Origin: Heloderma charlesbogerti
Taxonomy: Eukaryota > Chordata > Lepidosauria > Squamata > Helodermatidae
Direction: 5' to 3'
Assembly: GCA_026122225.1 (NCBI GenBank)
Contig: JANEZZ010002201.1
Coordinates: 744,001-808,000, forward strand
DNA: 64,000 nt
Below, piece by piece: positions 13,001-25,000 of the stretch; within the stretch, counting starts at the first letter, position 1; each line of letters begins with the position of its first letter. The notes below the pieces were generated by a model. It was not told the DNA's origin. It ran no database searches and worked only from the letters and a program-made list of their open reading frames with translations. The position numbers and the translations under genes were made by a program.

Positions 13001-16000
13001 CGCCCGCTAAGCTATTTGCGTTCCCCTTGATTTTCGCCGTCATAGTCTACGTAAATATTTACGTAGATTAAGAGGGTAAACATAAGGAACGCAAGTGGCA
13101 GCAGCCATAGCTGCTGCCATTTGCGTACGCGGTTTTGTTTTGTTTTTAACCCACCCAGCCATGATAGGCTATGTAAAGATTTACGTAGCCTATCACGTTG
13201 TTGTTTTTTTAAAAAAACCTAGTCATGATAGGCTACGTAAATCTTTACGTAGCGTATCACGTCTTTCTTTTTCTTTCTTTCTTTCTTTTTTTTACAAGAG
13301 TGGAAATGGTGGCGGCGGCGGCCGGTCAGAAGACCAGCCGCCGCCGCCGCAGCCACCGCTGCCTGGAAGATCCGCCCCAGGTTAGACTTGTCCCGGGGGG
13401 ATCCGCGGGGGGGTGGGGGGGTGGTAGGCCGTTCCGCCACGGAGTTCGGGGGGCCGAATGCACTGGCATTCGGCCTCACCGTGATCCATGGTGGAATTCT
13501 CTGCCATCCCTACTTAGAACCCCTTTATGGGTCACTGCCTTGTTGTGGCGAAGGGGCTTGCGTAACTCAGTGAAGCCATAAGTTATGCTGTGCAGGGCCT
13601 CCCAAGATGGACAGGTCATGCCAGAGAGTTCTGACAAAATGTGGTCCACTGCAGAAGGAAATGGTAACCCACTCCAGTATTCTTGCCAAGAAAACCCCAT
13701 GGAACCTATCACAAGGCTAAAAGAGATGACGCCGGAGGAGGAGCTCCTCAGGTCAGAAGGTGTCCAATATACTACTGGGGAAGAGCAGAGGGTATTTCCA
13801 AGTAGCGCCAGAAAGAGTGAAGCGGCTGGGCCAAAGCCGAAAGGATACTCAGCTGTGGATGTGTCTGGTGGTGAAAAGAAAATCTGATGCTGTAAAGAAC
13901 AATATTGTTTAAGAACCTGGAATGTCAGATCAATGAATCAAGGTAAGCTGGAGGTGGTCAAACATGAGATGGCAAGACTGAACATCAACATCTTGGAAAT
14001 CAGCGAACTAAAATGGACAAGCATGGGCGAATTTAATTCAGGTGACCCATCATATCTACTACTGTAGGCAAGAATCCCTTAGAAGAAATGGAGTAGCACT
14101 CATAGTCAACAAAAGGGTGGGAAAAGCAGTACTGGGGTACAATCTTAAAAACGATAGAATGATATCAGGACGAATCCAAGGCAAACCATTCAACATCACA
14201 GTAATTCAAGTCTATGCCCCAACCACTGAGGCCGAAGAAGCTGAGGTTGATCGGTTCTATGAAGACCTACAATACCTTCTAGAACTAACACCAAAAAAAG
14301 ATGTCCTCTTCATCATAGGGGATTGGAATGCTAAAGTAGGAAGTCAAGAAATCACCGGGATCACAGGCAAGCATGGCCTTGGTGTACAAAATGAAGCAGG
14401 ACAAAGGCTAATCGAGTTTTGCCAAGAGAACATGCTGATCATAGCAAACACTCTTTTCCAACAGCACAAGAGGCAACTCTACACATGGACATCACCAGAT
14501 GGTCAATACCGAAATCAGATTGATGATGTCCTTTGCAGCCAAAGATGGAGAAGCTCTATACAGTCAGTCAAAGCAAGACCTGGAGCTGACTGCGGCTCAG
14601 ATCATCAGCTGCTTGTTGCAAAATTTCAGCTTAAATTGAAGAACGTAGGGAAAACCACTAAACCATTCCGGTATGACTTAAATCATATCCCTTATGAATA
14701 TACAGTGGAGGTGAGGAATAGATTTCGCGCTTTTTTTTTTTTCAAAGTCACCTGTGATAGGCTACATAATGATTTACGTAGCCTATCACGGCTGACTTTG
14801 GAAATCTAGTTGTGATAGGCTACGTTAATCGTTACGTAGCCTATCACGGGGTTGTTGGTTTTTTTACACTTTTTTCGTGGCCGGGGAGACGGGGCGCTTT
14901 TCCCCGGCCTGAATTTCGGCTGGGCGAGGCGGGAAGCCTCCTCCCCGGCCTGAATTTCAGCCGGGCGAGGCGGGACGCCTCCCCCCCCTCGCCTGAACTT
15001 CGGGGGGAGAAGCGAAGCGCCTCCCCCCCACCGCAAAGCACCCCTGCGAAAAGGTAAGTGACTTTCGTACATCCCTACATTTGACACTCAGAGCTGAAAA
15101 GGTTGTGCACGTCTGTCTTTCAGTAGGGGGATACATTGCAGCTTTTTTTTTTTTGCAGGACCAACTTGTTACAAATAGTTCTTAATAGGGGAAAGCATAT
15201 AAAAAACTCTACCTGGAGTTCTCGAAGTGTTGCTTCATGTCTCTCTGCATCACCTTCAAGATGTGATAAACAATTGAGTTTCTCCTGTTCTTTTTCTAGC
15301 CATACTTCAAAGGCCTTCAGATTTCTTTGGTACTCATGATGCGAATGAACCAATTCCTCAGCTTTAGTTATTGTTTCCTATTATTAGAATTATCTCATTA
15401 GTGTTGATGAAAAAAGGACCAAACATGCAGTGTCTGGATTTCATTTCTCTAACTTTTCACTGGTGCTTAAATGGAGGAGTGTTCTGGTTGCTTAGGGAAG
15501 ATATAGCTGAGAGACAAATATACTAAACACAGCATTGAATTTAGGAAATGTATTATTATTTATTATTATTACATTTCTATACCGCCCCATAACCAAAGCT
15601 CTCTGGGCAGTTTACAAAGATTAAAAACCATTTAAAAAAAATATACAAAACAGACAGTAGATACGTCGACAACATATATCTGGAACAACTTTAAGCAATC
15701 AACTATGACCATAAGACAAATCCAGGACCTAATTAAACTCATGGTATGCTGCCAAATGCCTGAGAAAAGAGAAAAGTCTTTGCCTGGCACCAAAGAGATA
15801 ACAATGTTGGCACCAGGTGGGCTTTGTCAGGGAGATCATTTCATCACCGGGGGGCCACTTAAAATAACTGGAAGGTTAGATAAAATCAGTCAGACTACAT
15901 ACAACCCAACATTCATAAGCAAAAAAAAAGCACTTGTCTCCACACCTTCTCTAAACAAGCCTACAAGGAGAACGTTTGTAGCAGTATTAAGAGACGCAGT

Positions 16001-19000
16001 ACCATTATCTTGTCTTTGAGAAATTGGTATCTCTCTCGGAGGTCTTGAAGTTCAAGCTGAGTTACATAATGTTCAGTCATGCTCATGCCTTTAACTTCAA
16101 TCGTCTCCAGCAGTGTACTGTGACTAAATACTTCTTCCTTAAGTAACTGTAGAATACAAACAGCAAATTAACAACCTGAGTTATACAATAAGGCAGATTA
16201 GAACTCAGAGTTATGTATTTTAGTTCACCAGAGACCAGGACCCAAGCATGGGGGTGGGGAGGATATACTTTAATGGCGGGGGGGACACACACCTTGTGCA
16301 CACCTTTATGCATCTTCATGTGTAGAAATTGTGCAAGTGTCTCTATGATTACATATTGAGAACTACAGTAGCTTCAGATAGGAAAAATATGTCTGAAGCA
16401 ACCCTTAAAATGGCAATCATTGCATTATATATTACAATTGTGAAGCAGTTGATTAAACAACATCAAGAAGCTGAATTTTATAAATTAAATACAAGTTAAG
16501 AGCAATTACGTTCTGATCTGAAAGTGCATACATAGCCAGTATACATAAAGGAGTCTGTCTTTTCTCAATAGCAACTCCCCCACACTAAACAAAAACTGTC
16601 TGACACAGTTTAGAAATAACTTGTATTTTGTCATGAGGGAGTTATAGCTGAAAGTAGAATGTAAAATTCCTGGTTGCGTGTGTGGATTCTGCTACAATTT
16701 TTGTAAGGATGGCCTTTCCACAAACCTTGGATTTGCTAAGTGAAGAATTTTTTTCCCTCAGTTCAGCACACTGTCTTTCTGAAGCATTCATGATTGCTTC
16801 CACTTTGTCCATCCAGCTAGTAAACAGTCGAACATCATCCTGATAACTTGTCCATTTGGACAGTGCACCTTCCAGCTGGCTGAAATTTAAAAGAATATGC
16901 ACACACACACACACACACGCTTAAATATTGTCAATTACCTCATATATTTCAATCATGCATATCCAAAAAAGAACTAATAACATTATGATGTGCAGTTTTA
17001 GTCTTACATATGGAGATGGAAATAACATAGGATGTGAAAAACGGAGAGACATGATAAAAAGCTCATATGGACTTTCACCTGATTTAGGTTCTCATTCTCC
17101 TTGTCTTCTTGAAAGGAAAGGATGCATTATGAAATGATTATAGAATGCCTGTAATCTGTTTGTACTAGTTCCGTGGGAAACAAACTAATGGATAAAGGAC
17201 TATATTATGGTAGGCTTCACCAGATACTGGATTGTATTCAATGCTTTCTGTTTGCCAGCAGGATGTAAACCACTGGTGGAATTGATTCTTCTGCCCCCAC
17301 CCCACACCCCCTGCAGACACCCCAGATCTGCTTTGGGCTCCAGGGAAGAGGGGAGCAAGGAGAAGTCCTGTTGCATGAGCTGAGGCCAACTCGAGTGATA
17401 TTGGGTGTTATCTTTAAAAAAACAGAAGGAAATAACTATCTAATCTAACTAATCAGATTTGTTAGGGATGAAATCATTAGACGTTATTTCTGAGTAAGCA
17501 CATCCAGAATTGAATATAAATCTCCTTCATTCTTATGTGGTTTCCAACTATTTTATTGTTCTTGTTTTGTTTGGATTTGATACCTTGGCTTTCACTTTTC
17601 AGACAAGTTAAAGCAATTGCATGCAAATGAAAATTTCTGCAAATAGAAAAGCATGAAATTAGCTAATAAATACAGACAGCCTGCACTTGCCAAAAACTGC
17701 CCAGTGTTCAAGGGGCACACTTGGGCAACTTCTGTGACTGAACGGCACTCTGATGTTGTATGATTTAAATTAAGCTGTTGGCCTGGTTTGCACGATCGGA
17801 GGGTGGTTAATAAGCCACAGAGCTTTGTTGACCACCCTGTGTGTGTGGGGGATTAGCATAATGAGCCTCAGCAGTGCAGCTTGTCACGTCGTGCAAGCGA
17901 AGCCAGGGTGACTTGTTCCCATGGGTAACTAGTCACACAGAACCCTAGAATGGGACACAGGAGCAGGCAAAGGGAACACCAGGGCCTGCTCCAGTTGGAC
18001 TGCCCCTCCTTTGGGAGATGAGAGAGGGGAGCAGGGCCATCCCACTAGCCCTGCTGACAGTCTACTTAATTCTTTTCCCCTTCTCTCCCATCGGCTTTTC
18101 TTTGCATGTTGCGTCTTTTTACATTGTAAGCCTGAGCGCAGGGATTGCCTTCTTTGTTCATTGATTGTAAGCCACTCAGGGAGCATTTTTTGGCTGAGGA
18201 GCGGGATAAAAATACTATAAATAAATACATAAATAGATAAGAGCTTCATGGCTTCTGGGTGGCACGTTACTCACAGCAACAAGCCACCCTGGCTGGGTTC
18301 ACATGACACAACAAGCTGTGCTGCTGAGGGTAATTATGCTAATCTCCCCAACATGCTACTGCCGCACACAGTGGGGCAAATAAGCCACTGGGGCTTATTT
18401 GCCCAGCCACAATCATGCAAACTGGGTCATTGTCTTAGGGAGCAATCCTATGGCCACTAGTCTGTGGCTAGACGGCCATGGGATATCTGGTTTTACAGGT
18501 ACCGACCTCGGAGCCCGTGCTCCAAGGTCGGTTCCTGGTGAACCAACCTTCCCCCGCTTCCACGCTGTCTTGCAGGCAGCGTGGAACAGCCACATGTTCC
18601 GAAGAGGAGCGTGGAGCGGCCAAAACGGGGCGTGCCGGGGCACGTAAGACCTATGTGCTGTCCGGCAGCCTTCTCCCTGGCTTTCCCTTCCCGCGGCTAG
18701 ACAGCCAAAATCAGCTGTCTAGCTGCAAATGCAGGGAAGGAGAAATGCGGATGGAACAATCCCCTCCATGCTTCTCCTGCCTTGCATTGGATAGGCCGTC
18801 ACTTCCGAGTTTGGAGGCAGCCGCCTATCCCCATAGGATTGTGCCCTTATCATTCCTTATTCTGAAGATGTACAGGTGCATTTTATAAGCACCTTCAACA
18901 CCCATATCTCCTTTTACCTTTTACAGTGAATACAAGCAGACAAAAGGGAAGCCCAGGTGTCCTTAAGTGTTCTTAACTGTTGTTCAATGGCAGGCACTCC

Positions 19001-22000
19001 TTCAAGTGATGTATTTTGCAAAACAGATTCTCCTCTTGTCAGTACCATTTTCATTTGGATTTCTTTCTCCTGTTTTACTGAAAGCAGTCCCTGGAAAACA
19101 AACAGACCCTGTTTCCATCCTTATCGTGACACTGTACTACTCCTTCCACAAACAGAAAAAGAAATTACCAAATTTACTTGCGGAATAAAGTGTTGTTGTA
19201 CTGCCCCACCACCACAGGCTCAGCCAAGCTGTCAGCCACGAAAGCAGAAGTAACAGCCTATTTTGCCATTAGGAGAAATATTTAGGGGTGGACGAAAGTT
19301 GCTTACCTGTCGTCGAAGGCTGTTCGCGGTGGGGGAGAGCGCTTCGCTGCTCCCCCCGCGAAGTTCAGGCCGGGGGGGGAGGCTTCCCGCCTCGCCCGGC
19401 CGAAATTCAGGCCGGGGAGGAGGCTTCCCGCCTCGCCCGGCCGAAATTCAGGCCGGGGAGGAGGCGCGTCGCCTCGCTCGGCCGCGAACGCGAAAGTAAA
19501 AAAAACAAAAAAACAACGCCCCCTGATAGGCTACGTGACGATTCATGTAGCCTATCACGGCTAGATCTGCAAAGTCAGCCGTGATAGGCTACGTGAATCG
19601 TCATGTAGCCTATCACGGGTGACTTTAAAAAAAAAACAAAAAAAGCGCGTACGCGAATGGTGGCCCCCATAGGGAGCCGCCATTCGCATTCCTTATTTAG
19701 TGGCTGTCGTCTACGTAAATGTTTACGTAGACTACGGCGAAAATAAGGGCAACGCTATTTGCGTTGCCCTTATTTTCGCCCTAGTCTACGTAAACATTTA
19801 CGTAGACTACAGCCACCAAATAAGGAACGCGAATGGCGGCTCCCTATGGGGGCCGCCATTATCCGTACACACTTTTTTTTTTTTTTTAAGTCACCCGGGA
19901 TAGGCTATGTGACGATTCACGTAGCCTATCACAGCTGACTTGGCAAATCTAGCCGTGATAGGCTACGTGAATCGTCACGTAGCCTATCAGGGGACGTGGT
20001 TTTTTTTTTTTCTTTCATTGCAATGGCGGGGGCGGCAGCCGGTCGAAAGACCGGCTGCCGCTCCCGCCCTGCTCGAATACCGGACGAACCGCCAGCCGGA
20101 CCCGCCGCCGGGAGGGACATTCAGGGAAGGTAAGTCCCGTCCCGGGGGGGGTGCGGGGGGCGGGGAGGATTTCTCCCCGAAACTTGTTCGGGGAGAAATT
20201 CTCCGCCATCCCTAGAAATATTAGGGATGTACGAAAGTCACTTACCTTTTATGAAATTTGATTCGCGGTGGGGGGGAGGCGCTCCGTCCCTCCCCCCGAA
20301 ATTCTGACCGGGGGGGAGGTGCCCTGTCCCTCCCGCCGCGAATCCTGGCTGGCCGGGACTGCAAATGGCAGCGGCCATAGCCGTCGCCATTTGCGTCCCG
20401 GCAGTCAGCCGTAATAGGCTACATAAATGTTTACGTAGCCTATCACGGCTGAGTTAAAAAAAAAACCTGCACGTACGCAAATGCCGCCATTTGCGTTCCT
20501 TAATTTGGCACGTCTAGTCTACGTAAACATTTACGTAGACTACGGCGAAAATAACGTAAATGTTTACGTAGACTAGACGTGCCAAAATAAGGAATGCAAA
20601 TGGCGGCGCCCATGGGCGGCACCATTTGCATATGTGCGGGTTTTTTTTTTAACTCAGCCGTGATAGGCTACGTAAACATTTACGTAGCCTATCACAGTAT
20701 TTTTTAAAAATCTAGCCGTGATAGGTTACTAAATCTTTACGTAGCCTATCACATTTTTTTTTTTTAAACTTGGAAATGGCAATGGCGGCAGCCGGTCGGA
20801 AGACCGGCCGCCGCCACACCGCCGCCGCACCGCCGCCGGAGCCGCCGCCACCAGGGAGATTCGCCCAAGGTAAGTCCCGTCCTGGGGGGTGGCGGGGGGG
20901 TGGCAGTTTCACCACCGATTTCGGCGGGCCGAATGCGCTGGCATTTGGCCTCTTTGAGATTTGTGGCGAAATTCTCTGACATCCCTAGAAATAATACAGG
21001 AGTGCCTGCTGACTTCGAAGTAAATTCTGAAACTTTTTGCAATCGTACACATAGGGGCAAAATACATATTTCACATGAATATGTGTAACTGAAGCCACGT
21101 TTTCCTTGGAAAGCTGTGTCATGAGGAAGTGATTGAGAGCAGAGATGCATTTAATCCCTTCCCCACCTGCTGTTTCCTCGCTTCAAAATCACCCCCCCCC
21201 AAGCCTCTTTCTTACACTGGGGGTTTTTCCCACTGCCGTGATAGGCTACGTAAGCATTTACGTAGCCTATCACGGCGGGGGGGGGGGAGAAACCCCAGCG
21301 TATGCAAATGGCGGCGGCTACCACCATTTGCGTACACTGGGTTTTTTCCCCCTGCCGTGATAGGCTACGTAAATATTTACGTAGCCTATCATGGCTCAAT
21401 AGAGGGACACAAATGGTGGCTACGAAAGCTGCCATTTGCGTCCCTGAAGGGCTGCCCAGAGGCCGTATGTCCGGCTGCGGGCAGCCAGAGCCGGCTGGCG
21501 GCTCCACAGCTTGTCTGCGGAGCGGAGCTGGCCGGGTGGGATTCTGGGGGGAGGGACAGAGCACCTCCCCCCCGTTGAGGATTCCGGGGGGAGGGACGGA
21601 GTGCCTCCCCCCCCCACGGATGCCCCTGCGTGGAGCCAGGTAAGGGATTCGTACATCCCTATGTCCCAGGAGGCTGTTCCAGGTGGTCCAGAGCCTGGCC
21701 AGTCCAGTGGCTCTGGAACCGCTGGAGCATTCTAAGGCCTCCTGTGAGGCCTTGGCAAGGCACTTTGCGGATAAAATTGATCAGATTAGGAGTGTTATTC
21801 CATGCGCTGTGGATACAGTTAGTGAGCAAGAGGCAGTCTGTGGCAAACTGGTTATGTGGGATAGGTTCCATTTTCTTCCTTCTGATGAAGTGGACAAGGT
21901 GCTTTCATCTGTAAGGCCGACCACCTGCTTACTTGATCCTTGCCCATCTTGGCTCATTATGGGCTACAGAGAGAGATTGGGTGAGGGGATAAGGGCGGTG

Positions 22001-25000
22001 GTGAACGCCTCCCTTGAGGAGGGAGTGATGCCATCAGCCCTCAAGGAGGCAGTGATAAGACCACTCTTAAAGAAGCCCTCCTTGGATCCCCAAGTTCTGA
22101 ACAACTTTCGCCCAGTCTCAAATCTGCCATTTTTGGGCAAGGTGATTGAGCGGGAGGTGGCGATGCAGTTGAAGGCACACTTGGAAGAAGCCGATTATCT
22201 AGATCAATTTCAGTCAGGCTTCAGGCCTGGGCATGGGACAGAAATGGCCTTGGTCGCCTTGGTGGATGATATGAGGAGGGCTTTGGATAGGGGCGAATGC
22301 TCCTTCCTTGTTCTCCTTGACCTCTCACTGGCTTTTGATACCATTGACCAGAGTATCCTCCTGGAATGCCTGGAGGGGTTGGACATTGGAGACACCGTAT
22401 TGCGGTGGTTCCGGTCCTTCCTCTTCCTCTGGGAGAGGAGGTTTTGGACCTGTGGCTGCTCACTTGTGGGGTGCCACAGGGTTCCATCCTCTCCCTGATG
22501 CTATTTAACATTATGTGAAGCCGCTGGGAACCATCATCAGGAGGTTTGGGGTGCGGTGTCATCAATATGCGGATGACACGCAGCTCTACCTCTCGTTCAA
22601 ATCTTCACCAAGGTTGGCTGTAGAATCCCTGTCCAAATGTCTGGAGACGGTGAGTGGCTGGATGGGGAGGAATAAGGTGAAGCTGAACCCTGACAAGACT
22701 GAGGTGCTTTTGGTGGGAGACAAGAGGAGGTTGGGGGATGTTGACCTGGTGTTGAATGGGGTACGGCTACCCTTGAAAGACCAGGTTCGCAGCCTGGGGG
22801 TCATTTTGGACTACCAGCTGTCCATGGAGGCTCAGGTGTCAGCTGTGAGCTGGACAGCGCTGTACCAACTCCATCTGATATGGCGGCTGTGCCCCTTCCT
22901 TCCTGACCATCTGCTCCCATCGGTAGTACATGCCCTGGTCTCCTCTCGTTTAGACGAATGCGCTCTACGCAGGGTTACCCTTGAAGACGGTTCGGAAGCT
23001 GCAGCTGGTACAGAACGCGGCGGCTCGCCTGATTAAAGGCAGCGGCCAGCAAGGTCACATCACTCCAGTGCTGAAGGAGTTGCACTGGTTACCAGTTGTT
23101 TTCCGGGCCAAACTCAAGGTGTTGGTTTTGAAAGCTTCTATGGTTCTGGCCCAGCCTATCTAAGGAGCACCTCCAGCAACACCAGACAGGGCGTTTTACA
23201 AGGCTAGCCAGCCTTGGATGGTCTTCTCTCTGTCCCATCAGCCAGAACAGCTAGACTGGTGAGGACGAGGAAGAGGGCCTTCTCTGTGGTGGCCCCCACC
23301 CTATGGAACTCCCTCCCTGGGGAACTCCGCCATGCCCCCTCTTTAATGAGCTTCCGCCACACATTAAAAATGTGGTTGTTCAGGCAGGCATTTGGGGTGG
23401 GTTAGGGTATTTTTAGAAATATGTTTTTAATGTAGAATTTTATTGTTTCAAACTGTTTCTATTATTGTACATCGCCCAGAGTGGCTGGGTGACCAGCCAG
23501 ATGGGCGATTAATAAATTAAATAAATAAATAAATAAATGTATAATTTGGCCCACAGTTGGAATGTGTAGATCCCACTGATGTCAATGGATCAGAAGATGG
23601 CAGTCATATTAGCCTCTGACAACAAATGCCTTGTTTTGTTTGCAGGAAGAATATTATTTCAACAATCCTGAAATAAAACTATTTTGTATCGGTTGTGATC
23701 TGTGATCCCTGGATCTCTGAGTACTTGGAAAGATGTTTGCTTTTTAATTCATGCAGCACCAAACACACTCCTTACTTTCACAAAATCCACCGCTACCTGC
23801 AAAGGATTTGTTGTTTCTCAGCCACTTTCACAGGGAGCGGGGGACAAAGTCAAAGAAATTTCTTCTTGGGGACACGGGGGGAGTATTTACCTTATGAAGT
23901 ACATCAGGAAGTCAAGCTGCCTGTTACTTTGTTTTTACTTTTAAAATGGCCCCGATGCACTTGAAGCAGTGCAGAGTTCTTCACATGCAGGCTATCAGGC
24001 CACCTGGGAATATGGCACTGCATGGTCACATGGGCATTTCAGTAACTGCTGCCAAGTGGAAAGTCTGTATATTATGAAGAATCCCGCACCTAGGGATGTC
24101 AGAGAATTTCTCCACGAATCTCGGGGAGGCCGAATGCCAGCGCATTCGCCCCCCCAAAATTGGTGGAGAAACGGTCTGCCCCCCCGCCCCCCCGGGACGA
24201 GACTTACCTTGTGCGAATGTCCCTGGCGGCAGCGGCCGGTCTTCCGACCAGCTGCCGCCGCCGCCATTTCCAAGTTTAAAAAACAAACAAACAAACATGA
24301 TAGGCTATGTAAAGATTTACATAGCCTATCACGGCTAGATTTTAAAAAAACACCGTGATAGGCTATGTAAATGCTTGCGTAGCCTATCACGGCTGAGTGA
24401 GGAAAAAAAACAACTGTGCGTACGCAAATGGCGGCGCCCTTATTTTGGCACGTGTAGTCTACGTAAATATTTACGTAGACTACGGCGAAAATAAGGGGAA
24501 CGCTATTTGCTATTAAACGCTATTAAACGCTATTAAACATTTACTTAGCCTATCATGGCTGGCTGCAGGGACGCAAACGGCGGCGGCTACGGCCGCCGCC
24601 ATTTGCGTCCTGACAGGACAGGAGGATTCGTGGCTGGAGAGATGGGGTGCCTCCCCCCTGGCCAGAATTTCGGGGGGAGGGACGGAGCGCCTCCCCCCCA
24701 CCACGAATCAAGCTTCGGGTTCAGGTAAGGGACTTTCATACATCCCTACCCGCACCACTGGCAGCACTTCGGGGCCATTTTAAAAGTAAAAGATTCTGAA
24801 GACGCCCCAGCTACCTCATTAACGTAATAAGGTAAATGAAACACCAGCCACCCCAACCCCAATAAAACATTTCTTCAAAGTTCTCCCCCTCCCCAGCCTC
24901 TTCACAGACTTTTTTGTTTTGTCCCCACAAATAGCCCCTCCCCAAATATGTTCATTGCAACATTATTTTTTAAATAGAACTTGGATTCTTTTATCCATTA

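Noticed and set aside
8930..13270. Regularly spaced near-identical palindromes resembling a CRISPR array
   Set aside because: The DNA is vertebrate, the repeats are hairpins within transposon-like units with target duplications, and the intervals are themselves repeats rather than unique spacers.
21662..23538. An endogenous retrovirus
   Set aside because: No long terminal repeats, protease or integrase; the RT motifs, YADD context and AAAT tail are those of an L2-clade LINE. No viral sequence was recognised anywhere in the window.
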